Notes under the pieces: generated by a model | Seen by the model: only the letters and a program-made list of their open reading frames with translations | The model's database searches: none | What the model was told of the DNA's origin: nothing | Position numbers and translations under genes: made by a program | DNA from: Intrasporangiaceae bacterium URHB0013 | Lineage (GTDB): Bacteria; Actinomycetota; Actinomycetes; Actinomycetales; Dermatophilaceae | Assembly: GCA_000620545.1 (NCBI GenBank) | Contig: JIBA01000016.1 | Coordinates: 248,001 to 312,000, forward strand | Direction: 5' to 3' | DNA length: 64,000 nt | Shown here: in pieces, positions 17,144 through 25,288 of the stretch | Layout of the letters: each line of letters starts with the position of its first letter | Numbering within the stretch: position 1 is the first letter of the stretch

Positions 17144-19701
17144 TGTCCACCACCACCGAGAGCCCGACGGACGCCGGGACCCGCACCGTCGTCGTCGTCG
17201 GCCACGGCATGGTCGGCCACCGCTTCGTCGAGGCCCTGCGGTCGCGCGACACCGAGAGCACCTGGAAGGTCGTCGTCCTCTCCGAGGAGGCGGAGGCGGC
17301 ATACGACCGCGTAGGCCTCTCCTCCTACATCGGGACGTGGGACCGCGCGTCGCTCGCCCTCGGCGGCAACACCTATGACGGTGACGATCTCGTTGACCTG
17401 CGCCTCGGCACGCGGGCCGAGCACGTCGACCGTGACGCACGCACGGTGACGACGAGCTCGGGTGAGCTCATCGCCTACGACTCGCTCGTCCTCGCCACCG
17501 GCTCGCACCCCTTCGTCCCACCGGTTCCGGGACACGACTCGGCAGGATGCTTCGTCTACCGCACGCTCGACGACCTCGACGGCATCCGCACGGCCGCGGA
17601 GGCAGCCATCGAGCGGGCCGCCGCGAAGGGGCGTGAGGCCAACGGGCTCGTCGTCGGCGGTGGCCTCCTGGGACTGGAGGCGGCCAACGCTCTCCGACTG
17701 CTCGGCCTGACTCCCCACGTCGTCGAGTTCGCGCCGCGCCTCATGCCGCTCCAGGTCGACGACGGCGGCGGTGCCGTGCTCGAGGGACTCATCAGCAGTC
17801 TCGGCGTGCAGGTGCACACGGGTGCTGGCACGAGCTCGATCGCGGCCCAGGACGACGGGCGTCTCGCGGTCGAGCTCTCGGACGGCACCGCCCTGCTCAC
17901 CGACCTCGTCGTCTTCTCCGCCGGCGTCCGTCCCTCCGACGGCGTCGCGCGGGCGGCGGGTCTCGACGTCGGCGAGCGCGGCGGTGTCGTGACCGACCTC
18001 ACCTGCCGCACGAACGACGAGAACGTCTGGGCCGTGGGCGAGGTCGCGGCCGTCGAGGGTCGGTGCTACGGCCTCGTGGCGCCGGGCTACACCATGGCCG
18101 AGGTCGTCGCCGACCGCCTGCTCGGGGGCGAGGCGACGTTCCCCGGTGCCGACCTGTCGACGAAGCTCAAGCTCCTCGGCGTCGACGTCGCCTCCTTCGG
18201 GGACGCGATGGCCACGACGCCCGGAGCGCTCGAGATCGTGCACACCGACGCGACGAAGGGAACCTACGCCAAGGTCGTCGTCAGCGACGACGCGAAGACG
18301 CTCCTCGGCGGCATCCTCGTCGGCGACGCGTCGGCGTACACCACGCTCAAGGCATACGTCGGGCGCGAGGTCCCGGGCGACCCGGGCGCGCTCGTCTCCC
18401 CCGCCGGTGCCGAGCTCGGCGCCGACGCCCTGCCCGACGACGCCGTCATCTGCTCCTGCAACAACGTGACGAAGGGCTCGATCTGCTCGGCCATCGCCGA
18501 CGGGTCCTGCGACCTCGCGGCGATCAAGGGCTGCACGAACGCCGGAACGACCTGTGGCGGCTGCCTTCCCACCGTCAAGAAACTCCTCGTCGACTCGGGA
18601 GTCGAGCTGTCGAAGGCCCTGTGCGAGCACTTCGAACAGAGTCGGGCCGAGCTCTTCGAGATCGTGGCATCGACCGGCATCCGCACCTTCTCGGCGCTCG
18701 TCGCGCGACACGGCACGGGCACCGGCTGCGAGATCTGCAAGCCGACCGTCGCCTCGATCCTCGCGTCGACGAGCAGCGACCACGTCCTCGACGGCGAGCA
18801 GGCAGCGCTGCAGGACAGCAACGACCACTTCCTCGCCAACCTCCAGAAGAACGGCACCTACTCGGTCGTCCCGCGGATGCCGGGTGGCGAGGTGACCGCT
18901 GACCAGCTCATCGTCATCGGCCAGCTCGCCAAGGACTTCGGTCTCTATGTCAAGGTCACCGGCGGCCAGCGCATCGACCTCTTCGGCGCCCGCGTCGAGC
19001 AGCTGCCCGCGATCTGGCAGCGCCTCGTGGACGTCGGCATGGAGTCCGGGCAGGCCTACGGCAAGTCGCTGCGCACCGTGAAGTCGTGCGTCGGCTCGTC
19101 GTGGTGCCGCTACGGAGTGCAGGACTCGGTCGGGATGGCCGTCGACCTGGAGCACCGCTACCGCGGGCTCCGGTCGCCGCACAAGATCAAGTTCGGCGTC
19201 TCGGGCTGCGCGCGCGAGTGCGCCGAGGCCCGGGGCAAGGACGTCGGCGTCATCGCCACCGACAGGGGCTGGAACCTCTACGTGTGCGGCAACGGCGGCC
19301 AGACGCCCGCCCATGCCAGGCTCCTCGCGAGCGACCTCGACGACGAGACCCTGGTGCGCTACATCGACCGCTTCCTCATGTTCTACGTGCGCACGGCCGA
19401 CCGGCTCCAGCGCACGGCCCCGTGGCTCGACGCGCTCGAGGGCGGGCTCGACCACCTCCGGGCAGTCGTGTGCGAGGACTCGCTCGGGATCGCCGACGAC
19501 CTGGAGGCTGCCATGGGCCGCCACGTCGAGGGTTACCGGGACGAGTGGAAAGCCGTGCTCGACGACCCCGAGAAGCTCTCGCGCTTCGTGTCGTTCGTCA
19601 ACGCGCCCGAGGAGGCCGACCCGACGGTGGCCTTCGACGAGTCCGGACCACGCAAGGTGCCGGTGCTGCTCGGCCTGCCCACCGTCCGCGAGAAGGTTTG
19701 A
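17143..19701 (+). CDS. nirB: Nitrite reductase [NAD(P)H] large subunit
   Basis: An 852-residue NirB, normal length. Order: FAD domain (VVVVGHGMVGHRF), NAD domain (VVGGGLLGLEAAN), BFD [2Fe-2S] with C437-x-C439 and C471-x2-C474, then the nitrite/sulfite reductase ferredoxin-like and siroheme domains. The siroheme/[4Fe-4S] cysteines are C649-x5-C655 and C689-x3-C693. The start ATG at 17143 shares a base with the preceding stop and follows AAGGAG. It reduces nitrite to ammonium using NAD(P)H, with NirD encoded 18 bp downstream; the siroheme genes lie just beyond. Confidence 0.96.
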   Translation: MSTTTESPTDAGTRTVVVVGHGMVGHRFVEALRSRDTESTWKVVVLSEEAEAAYDRVGLSSYIGTWDRASLALGGNTYDGDDLVDLRLGTRAEHVDRDARTVTTSSGELIAYDSLVLATGSHPFVPPVPGHDSAGCFVYRTLDDLDGIRTAAEAAIERAAAKGREANGLVVGGGLLGLEAANALRLLGLTPHVVEFAPRLMPLQVDDGGGAVLEGLISSLGVQVHTGAGTSSIAAQDDGRLAVELSDGTALLTDLVVFSAGVRPSDGVARAAGLDVGERGGVVTDLTCRTNDENVWAVGEVAAVEGRCYGLVAPGYTMAEVVADRLLGGEATFPGADLSTKLKLLGVDVASFGDAMATTPGALEIVHTDATKGTYAKVVVSDDAKTLLGGILVGDASAYTTLKAYVGREVPGDPGALVSPAGAELGADALPDDAVICSCNNVTKGSICSAIADGSCDLAAIKGCTNAGTTCGGCLPTVKKLLVDSGVELSKALCEHFEQSRAELFEIVASTGIRTFSALVARHGTGTGCEICKPTVASILASTSSDHVLDGEQAALQDSNDHFLANLQKNGTYSVVPRMPGGEVTADQLIVIGQLAKDFGLYVKVTGGQRIDLFGARVEQLPAIWQRLVDVGMESGQAYGKSLRTVKSCVGSSWCRYGVQDSVGMAVDLEHRYRGLRSPHKIKFGVSGCARECAEARGKDVGVIATDRGWNLYVCGNGGQTPAHARLLASDLDDETLVRYIDRFLMFYVRTADRLQRTAPWLDALEGGLDHLRAVVCEDSLGIADDLEAAMGRHVEGYRDEWKAVLDDPEKLSRFVSFVNAPEEADPTVAFDESGPRKVPVLLGLPTVREKV

Positions 19702-19719
19702 GACCAAAGGAGATTCGTC

Positions 19720-20157
19720 ATGACGACGCTCATCACCGCAGTCGGGAACATCTCTGTCGAGGAGGGCACGCGATCGACGGTGCGGAACGCCGTCCGGCCC
19801 GGCATCCTCCCGGCCCCCGGCGCCAAGCTGTGGGTGCCGGCCTGCCTCGTGGGCCGGCTCGTGCCCGGCCGTGGCGTCGCGGTGCTCCTGCCGGGCGGGG
19901 CCCAGGCTGCCGTCTTCCTGCTGCCCAACGGGATGATCTACGCCATCGAGAACCTCGATCCGTACTCGGGAGCGGCCGTCCTCTCCCGGGGTCTCACGGG
20001 TGACCGGACGGGTGAGCCGACCGTGGCCTCACCGCTGCTCAAGCAGGTCTTCTCGCTCCGCACGGGCGCCGCCCTCGACGACCCCTGCGTCACCCTGCCG
20101 ACGTATGCCGTCCGCGTCCAGCACGGCACCGTCAAGGTCGGCGTCCCCCTCCCCTGA
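19720..20157 (+). CDS. nirD: Nitrite reductase small subunit
   Basis: A 145-residue NirD. It has the Rieske-like fold (LWVPACLVGRLVPGRGVAVL ... YAIENLDPYSGAAVLSRG ... TLPTYAVRVQHGTVKV) but, as usual for NirD, lacks the Cys-His cluster ligands. About 35 residues at the N-terminus extend beyond the common core. ATG at 19720 follows AAAGGAG. Last gene of the plus-strand nitrate operon; its stop is followed within 20 bp by the inverted minisatellite. Confidence 0.93.
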   Translation: MTTLITAVGNISVEEGTRSTVRNAVRPGILPAPGAKLWVPACLVGRLVPGRGVAVLLPGGAQAAVFLLPNGMIYAIENLDPYSGAAVLSRGLTGDRTGEPTVASPLLKQVFSLRTGAALDDPCVTLPTYAVRVQHGTVKVGVPLP

Positions 20158-20589
20158 CCCCAACCCCTCCAACCGTCGAAAGGCCAAACTTTGCGGCTCC
20201 CCCACCGTCGAAGGGCCAAACTTCGCGGGTCCCCCACCATCGAAGGGCCAAACTTCGCGGGTCCCCTCACCGTCGAAAGGCCAAACCTTGCGAGTCCCCC
20301 CACGGCCGAAAGGCCAACCTCCTCGAAAGGTGTGTGCCGTCTTGGGCTCAGACGGGTAGGCAGGCGCGAACTTTGGCCCTTCGACGGGTAGGCAGGCGCG
20401 AACTTTGGCCCTTCGACGGGTAGGGAGCCGCAAACTTTGGCCCTTCGACGGGCAGCCAGCCGCGAACTTTGGCCTCTCGACGAGTGGGGAGCCGCGAACT
20501 TTGGCCTTTCGACGGGTAGGCAGCCGCGAACTTTGGCCTCTCGACGAGTGGGGAGCCGCGAACTTTGGCCTTTCGACGGTGGAGGGCGG
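20158..20589. repeat. Inverted minisatellite: 32-33-bp units, 5 copies one way and 7 the other
   Basis: This convergent intergenic stretch between nirD and hemD consists of one repeat. Its 17-bp core GTCGAA(A/G)GGCCAAACTT starts at 20175, 20207, 20239, 20272 and 20305 on the plus strand. The inverted core AACTTTGGCC(C/T)(T/C)TCGAC starts at 20369, 20401, 20433, 20465, 20497, 20529 and 20561, exactly 32 bp apart. The last four copies also form a 64-bp higher-order unit. A spacer of about 47 bp separates the arms, so a transcript could fold into a hairpin with arms over 100 nt. No CRISPR spacers: bases between cores are also conserved. It may act as a bidirectional terminator. Confidence 0.92.
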
Positions 20590-21795
20590 TTAGACGTTGA
20601 GGCGGTAGCCCCGGCGCACGACCGTCTGCACGAGGTGCCGGTCGGGCAGCGCGGACCGCAGGCGACTCACGGCCATGTCGAGCGCGTGCTCGTTCTCCGC
20701 CTCGGGCAGCTCGTCGAGGAGTCGCTCGCGGCTCATCACCGCACCCGGCTCGGACATGAGCGCGGCGAGCATCGCGCGCGGCCCGCGGGCCAGGGTGACG
20801 GTCTCCCCGCCGAAGGTCACGACGCGGCCGTGCACGACGAGCGGTCCCAGCGCGGTCTGCACCTCCTCCACACCGTTCAGGGTCAGGTGCTCGACGACGG
20901 TCCGGATGAGAGCGCCCATGCGGAAGCGCTCGGGCACGATCGGCGTCACACCGAGGTCGAGCAGTGGCGCCGCCGTCACCGGGCCGACGGCGGCGGCCGT
21001 CACGCCGCAGCGCAGGGCCTCGACGAGCACACCGTCCATGCCGAGCTGCGCTGCGGCGGAGACGAGTCCGTCGACCGCGGGCGCGGACGTGAAGGTCACG
21101 ACGTCGATCTCACGAGCCGCGATCGCCGCGACGAGACGACCCAGGCGGCTCTCGTCGGTCGGGCGAACCCACCGATAGGGCGCCACGGTCAGCACCGTCG
21201 CCCCGGCTGAACGCAGCCGCTCGAGCTGCTCGACGTCCTCGTGGCCGTGGAGCTGCACGGCCACGCGCTGGCCGACGACGCCGGCCTCGAGGGCCAGTCC
21301 GACGGTCGAAGCCGTGCGCTCGTCGTCCGCGATGCCGTTGTCGTCGTGACCGGCCGCCCGCACGGCGCCACGCGCCTTGGGCCCACGGACGATGATGCGA
21401 GCGCGGTCGAGCGTCCGCGTGAGGTCCTCACCCAGGCCTGCCGCGTCCGCAGCCTCGATCCAGCGGCGGAATCCGTAGGCCGTCGTGACGATGACGACGT
21501 CGGGCCGGCAGTCGATGATCGCGCGCGTGTCACCGATGAGGATCTCGTCCTCCTCGACGGGCGCGATGCGTACAGCAGGTGCGTGCAGCACCTCGGCACC
21601 ACGGCGCACGAAGGCGTCGATGAGGTCGCCGGACCGCCGGTCCGAGGTGACGGCGATGCGAAAGCCCTCCAGCACCGTCGCCGGGGAGTCGATCCGCGCG
21701 ACGTCGGGGTCGGGGCCCGTCAGCTCGGCCGACCACGCCGTGTGCGGATGGCTGCGACGCGTGCCCTGCGGGGGTGGGGCTGTCCGCTCGCTCAC
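20590..21795 (-). CDS. hemD: Uroporphyrinogen-III synthase fused to a winged-helix DNA-binding domain
   Basis: A 401-residue protein. Residues about 45-300 are a HemD fold (FRIAVTSDRRSGDLIDAFVR; VVIVTTAYGFRRWIE; VVTFTSAPAVDGLVSAA; VGPVTAAPLLDLGV). Residues about 310-401 are an OmpR/PhoB-type winged helix (LARGPRAMLAALMSEPGAVM, then LDMAVSRLRSALPD, then VVRRGYRLNV). The same fusion is known in mycobacteria (Rv0260c) close to nirBD. The GTG start at 21795 overlaps the upstream SUMT stop (GTGA). The enzyme would supply uroporphyrinogen III for siroheme; the DNA-binding domain may make it a regulator of the nitrate locus. Which role dominates cannot be told from sequence. Confidence 0.9.
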   Translation of the reverse strand: MSERTAPPPQGTRRSHPHTAWSAELTGPDPDVARIDSPATVLEGFRIAVTSDRRSGDLIDAFVRRGAEVLHAPAVRIAPVEEDEILIGDTRAIIDCRPDVVIVTTAYGFRRWIEAADAAGLGEDLTRTLDRARIIVRGPKARGAVRAAGHDDNGIADDERTASTVGLALEAGVVGQRVAVQLHGHEDVEQLERLRSAGATVLTVAPYRWVRPTDESRLGRLVAAIAAREIDVVTFTSAPAVDGLVSAAAQLGMDGVLVEALRCGVTAAAVGPVTAAPLLDLGVTPIVPERFRMGALIRTVVEHLTLNGVEEVQTALGPLVVHGRVVTFGGETVTLARGPRAMLAALMSEPGAVMSRERLLDELPEAENEHALDMAVSRLRSALPDRHLVQTVVRRGYRLNV

Positions 21796-22934
21796 GCGAC
21801 GACGTCCATCGTGTGACCGTAGATGGACCCGTCGATGGACCCGTCGATGGACCCGTCCATGGACCGGGCTCCCACACGGCGGGCCCACACGGCGGACTGC
21901 CGCACCACCTCGCCGACGACGATCACCGAGGGCGACTTGGCGCCGGCCCGTGCCGCGAGGTCGGGCAGGGTGGCGAGGGTGCCGACGATGCTGCGCTGGT
22001 CGGGAGCGAAGCCGCGCTCGACGACGGCGGCCGGGGTGTCGGCGGCGAGCCCAGCCCGCGCCAGTGCGGTCATGAGCGGGACGAGGTTGTGCATGCCCAT
22101 CAGGAAGACGACGGTGCCGCCGAGACCCACGAGCGACTCCGCCTGCAACGGCTCGAGGGGGACGTGCCCCGACACGACCGTGAACACGTGACTGACGCCG
22201 CGACGGGTCACGGGTATGCCGGCACTTCCCGGCACGCCGACCGCCGACGACACCCCGGGCACGACGGTCACGGGCAGCCCGGCGTTCACGGCGGCCTCGA
22301 CCTCCTCAGCACCTCGGCCGAAGACGTACGGATCGCCTCCCTTGAGCCGCACGACCGTCCGGCCGGCGAGTGCCCGCTCCACCATGATCCGCTCGATCTT
22401 GCCCTGGGGCACCGCGTGGTGCCCCGGACGTTTGCCGACGTCGACGACCTCGGCCCCCGGCGCGAGGGCGGCGACGTCGCCCACCTCGGCGAGCCGGTCG
22501 GCGAGCACGACGTCGGCCTCGGCGAGGGCGCGCACCCCGGCGAGCGTCAGCAGCTCGAGACCTCCGGGACCCGCTCCGACGAGGATGACCCGACCTCGGG
22601 GTGCGTCCGGGACCGGCTCGGTCACGACGAGGCACTGGGCGGCCAGCGTGTCGCGGGCGCCGCCCCATCCGGCCGCCGGACCGACGAGGACGCCCAGCCG
22701 GACATCGGCGCACGCCTCGGCGGTCACCTCACCCGGTGAGGCCGCCACTGTCACCGCGGCCCCGGACCGCCAGTATCGACGCACCACCGCGGCCGTGAGA
22801 CCCGGTGGTCCCGCGACGAGCACGGGCAGTCCCGTCAGGTCGGTCTCGATCAGCACCGCGGCCTCCCGTCGCACCTCGCGTTCCACGTCCGCCACCACGG
22901 TAGGAAGGCTGTGTTTCGTCTGCGTTTCCGTCAC
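21792..22934 (-). CDS. cobA: Uroporphyrinogen-III C-methyltransferase (SUMT) with degenerate N-terminal domain
   Basis: A 380-residue protein. The SUMT domain starts near residue 115 with VILVGAGPGGLELLTLAG and shows VVRLKGGDPYVFGRG, VVPGVSSAVGVP, GIPVTRRG and LMGMHNL, all diagnostic. It methylates uroporphyrinogen III to precorrin-2 for siroheme. Residues about 25-110 (VLVAGPPGLTAAVVRRYWRS) look like a shortened CysG-type NAD-binding domain without its clear GGG motif. GTG at 22934 follows GAGGGG. The C-terminus carries a DGSIDGSI repeat. The GI in GIPVT uses a rare ATA codon inside a GGCATAC motif at 22214. Confidence 0.92.
   Translation of the reverse strand: MTETQTKHSLPTVVADVEREVRREAAVLIETDLTGLPVLVAGPPGLTAAVVRRYWRSGAAVTVAASPGEVTAEACADVRLGVLVGPAAGWGGARDTLAAQCLVVTEPVPDAPRGRVILVGAGPGGLELLTLAGVRALAEADVVLADRLAEVGDVAALAPGAEVVDVGKRPGHHAVPQGKIERIMVERALAGRTVVRLKGGDPYVFGRGAEEVEAAVNAGLPVTVVPGVSSAVGVPGSAGIPVTRRGVSHVFTVVSGHVPLEPLQAESLVGLGGTVVFLMGMHNLVPLMTALARAGLAADTPAAVVERGFAPDQRSIVGTLATLPDLAARAGAKSPSVIVVGEVVRQSAVWARRVGARSMDGSIDGSIDGSIYGHTMDVVA
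21822..21857 (-). repeat. 12-bp tandem repeat, three copies, at the SUMT 3' end
   Basis: GATGGACCCGTC occurs three times in a row (21822, 21834, 21846) with a degenerate fourth. It encodes the repeated Asp-Gly-Ser-Ile near the C-terminus of SUMT. Confidence 0.85.
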
Positions 22935-23054
22935 GCGATCCCCTCGTAACGGCGTGCGCACCCGGGGGTATGCCCTACGTGCGTTCCTGTGCACCCACAC
23001 CTCACCAGGTGGCCGGGCCAGGGCCGCCATGGCCCGACCTGACAGAGTGAGGCC
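22935..23054. promoter_or_regulatory. Divergent promoter region, SUMT/hemD versus chelatase
   Basis: This 120-bp gap separates the divergent siroheme genes and must hold both promoters. It contains one GTATGCC copy at 22968-22974. No firm -35/-10 or operator is recognisable by eye. Confidence 0.45.
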
Positions 23055-23744
23055 ATGACCAGCCCTGGACCCGTGCTCGTGGCGGTGGCCCACGGCACGT
23101 CCTCCGCTGCCGGCCGGTCGGCGATCGGCAGTCTCGTCGCCGCCGTCGCTGCGCGCCGACCGGACCTCACCGTCCGGGCGGCCTTCGTCGACGTGCAGCC
23201 CCCGGACCCGGCCGCCGTGCTGACCTCGCTCGAGGGTGCCGCCTCGGCCCGGCTGGTGCCGCTGTTGCTGTCGGCCGGCTACCACGTCTACGTCGACCTC
23301 GCCGAGGCGGCAGCTGCCGTTCCCGGCACCACCGTCGCGCCGGCCCTCGGCCCCGACGACCGCCTCGCCATCCTGCTACGACGTCGGCTCTGGGCGGCCG
23401 GACTGCGTGACGACGACGTCGTCGTGCTCGGCGCTGCGGGGTCGTCGCAGGTCTCGGCAGTCGCCGACTGCGAGCGGGTGGCCACCGCGCTCGGGCGGCT
23501 CCTCGGAAGGCCCGTCGTCACGGGCTACCTGTCCGCCGTGGAGCCGCGGCTCGCCGATGCCGTTGCCGCGCAGCGCCTTGCGGGCCGTCGGGTGGTCGTC
23601 GCAACCTACCTGCTCGCGCCTGGCTTCTTCGCCGACCTCGCCAGCAGGTCAGGCGCGGACGTGGTCACTCCCCCGCTGTTGCTCCCCCACGAGCAGGCAC
23701 CTGAGGAGCTCGTCGACGTCGTCGTCGAGCGCTACCTCAGCTGA
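23055..23744 (+). CDS. Sirohydrochlorin chelatase-like protein (CbiX/SirB type)
   Basis: A 229-residue protein with two CbiX-like halves. The metal/active-site His is in LVAVAHGTSS at the N-terminus, and a second conserved region SARLVPLLLSAGYHVYVDLAE contains the second His. It would insert ferrous iron into sirohydrochlorin, the last step to the siroheme of NirB; a cobalt or nickel chelatase is the alternative, made less likely by the neighbours. Its stop overlaps the stop of the convergent fluoride channel gene by 8 bp. Confidence 0.88.
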   Translation: MTSPGPVLVAVAHGTSSAAGRSAIGSLVAAVAARRPDLTVRAAFVDVQPPDPAAVLTSLEGAASARLVPLLLSAGYHVYVDLAEAAAAVPGTTVAPALGPDDRLAILLRRRLWAAGLRDDDVVVLGAAGSSQVSAVADCERVATALGRLLGRPVVTGYLSAVEPRLADAVAAQRLAGRRVVVATYLLAPGFFADLASRSGADVVTPPLLLPHEQAPEELVDVVVERYLS

Positions 23745-24102
23745 CGAGCGCCCACGCGCCCCAGACCGCGAGCAGCCCGAGTGAGACGTTGACGACCACG
23801 TTGACCACCGCGTCACGGCGACGGTTCTCGAGCCACAGCTCCACCGTGTCGGCCGCCAGCGTCGACAGGGTCGACAGCCCGCCGCAGAAGCCGCCGATCA
23901 GGACGAGCGACCAGGTCGGCCCCAGCTCGACGCGGTTTGCCACGGCGATGCCACCGACGGCCGACGCCATGACGTTGGCGGTGAGGACCCCGAAGGGCAC
24001 CGGTCGCTTCGGCAAGGCACGCACGAACCAGGTGCGCAGCAGGGCCCCGGTCGAGCCGGCCACGACTGCGAGCACCCAGCCCCACCCGGCGATTGAGCTC
24101 AC
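23737..24102 (-). CDS. crcB: Fluoride channel subunit FluC/CrcB (second copy)
   Basis: A 121-residue four-helix membrane protein with the FluC pattern: GSTGALLRTWF in helix 1, LTANVMASAVGG in helix 2 (conserved Asn), and GGLSTLSTLAADTVE in helix 3 (usual GGxTTFSTF). It forms dual-topology dimeric fluoride exporters. The GTG start overlaps the stop of the upstream paralogue, so the two are made together and may form a heterodimer. Confidence 0.92.
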   Translation of the reverse strand: MSSIAGWGWVLAVVAGSTGALLRTWFVRALPKRPVPFGVLTANVMASAVGGIAVANRVELGPTWSLVLIGGFCGGLSTLSTLAADTVELWLENRRRDAVVNVVVNVSLGLLAVWGAWALVS

Positions 24103-24461
24103 GCGGTCTCCCGCTCGCCGGCGCGGAGCAGACCGCCCAGCCACATGCCCAGGGCGGCCGCGGCCACCCCGAAGACGATGCTCGTGACGAGACCCAGGGC
24201 GACGGCATACCCCGGAGTTCCGTCGACGGAGGCGATGCTGAGCGCGGAGAAGGAGGTGAGGGACCCGAGCCCGCCCGAGGCCAGCATCGAGCGGAGCCAC
24301 GGCCGCACGGGAAGCCTGACGAGCACCCCGAGGAGGAAGGCGCCGACGACGTTGATGACGCTGATCCGCAGGTCCCACTCGGTCCCGCCGTTGCCGAGCG
24401 TCAGGAGCAGCCGGAGCAACGTCCCCACCGCGCCGCCGAGGGCCACTGCGAACGGGTGCAT
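24099..24461 (-). CDS. crcB: Fluoride channel subunit FluC/CrcB (first copy)
   Basis: A 120-residue paralogue of the next gene. It shows GGAVGTLLRLLL at helix 1, the conserved Asn in SVINVVGAFLLG, and GSLTSFSALS in helix 3, all FluC hallmarks. Paired crcB genes are common in Gram-positives, where the two subunits form a heterodimer of fixed opposite topology. ATG at 24461. Its promoter lies in the short divergent gap to the YigZ gene. Confidence 0.93.
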   Translation of the reverse strand: MHPFAVALGGAVGTLLRLLLTLGNGGTEWDLRISVINVVGAFLLGVLVRLPVRPWLRSMLASGGLGSLTSFSALSIASVDGTPGYAVALGLVTSIVFGVAAAALGMWLGGLLRAGERETA

Positions 24462-24582
24462 CGCGCCAGTCTGTCAGCCGGGCTCGGCGGAGCGCGCGAC
24501 GTCCACGTGACGGTGCGATGACGGGCGCGCCCCCTGTCGCTTGTCATACTCAGTGCGTCTCGCTCCACGCTCCGAGGAAGGT

Positions 24583-25236
24583 ATGCCGCTGTCCTCGCCA
24601 CGCCGCTACCTGACCCTGGCGTCCGCCGCCACAGCGGAGCTGGAGGTGAAGCGCTCGCGCTTTGTCTGTGACGTCGCGCCGGTGTCGTCGGAGGAGGCGG
24701 CTCGCGCGTTCGTCCAGCAGGTGCGCGCCGCCAGTCGCGACGCCCGGCACCACTGCACGGCCTTCGTGCTCGGGGCGGACGGCGCGACGGAGCGCAGCAA
24801 CGACGACGGTGAGCCGTCCGGCACGGCGGGCGCGCCGATGCTCGATGTCCTGCGAGGTCGTGACCTCACCGACGTCGTGGCCGTCGTCACACGGTGGTTC
24901 GGCGGGACCCTGCTCGGCACGGGCGGCCTCATCCGCGCCTACGGTGACGCCGTGTCGACGGCCCTCGACGGCGCCACGGTGCTGGCCCACGAGCTGCGCG
25001 CAGGCCTCGTCGTGACGGTCGGGACCGCCGACAGGCCACGTGTCGAGAACGCCCTGCGGGGACTTCCCCGCTGCGCGGTCACGTCGACCACCTGGGCTGC
25101 GACGGGACTCGTCCTGGAGCTCGCCGTCGAGCCGGGCACGCAGGAGTCCGTGCGCAGCCTCGTGGGGTCCCTCACCTCGGGAGCAGGCAGCGTCGCCGCC
25201 GGTCGGGACTCCTGGGTCGCGGTGCCGACGGACTAG
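24583..25236 (+). CDS. YigZ/IMPACT-family protein
   Basis: A 217-residue protein of normal YigZ length. The N-terminal UPF0029 domain has RSRFVCDVAPV, the conserved HHCTAFVLG, and the loop SNDDGEPSGTAGAPMLDVL, followed by VVTRWFGGTLLGTGGLIRAYGD, diagnostic of the family. The C-terminal DUF1949 part follows. Relatives bind ribosomes or act in translation control; the exact role is unknown. ATG at 24583 follows GAGGAAG. A GTATGCC motif (24581) overlaps this start codon. Divergent from crcB. Confidence 0.92.
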   Translation: MPLSSPRRYLTLASAATAELEVKRSRFVCDVAPVSSEEAARAFVQQVRAASRDARHHCTAFVLGADGATERSNDDGEPSGTAGAPMLDVLRGRDLTDVVAVVTRWFGGTLLGTGGLIRAYGDAVSTALDGATVLAHELRAGLVVTVGTADRPRVENALRGLPRCAVTSTTWAATGLVLELAVEPGTQESVRSLVGSLTSGAGSVAAGRDSWVAVPTD

Positions 25237-25288
25237 GTCCGCCATCCGGTCACCATGTCGGCTCCGGTGCGCGTGAGAGCATGCGTGC

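Noticed and set aside
16801-19707. Minus-strand open frame of 968 codons
   Set aside because: It is the antisense of nirB, whose motifs are unmistakable.
20103-20109. Heptamer as a polar replication signal (KOPS/Chi-like)
   Set aside because: Exactly equal counts in both orientations in this window.
20158-20589. CRISPR array
   Set aside because: The 15 bases between cores are themselves conserved, the phase is 32 bp, the orientation inverts midway and no cas gene is near.
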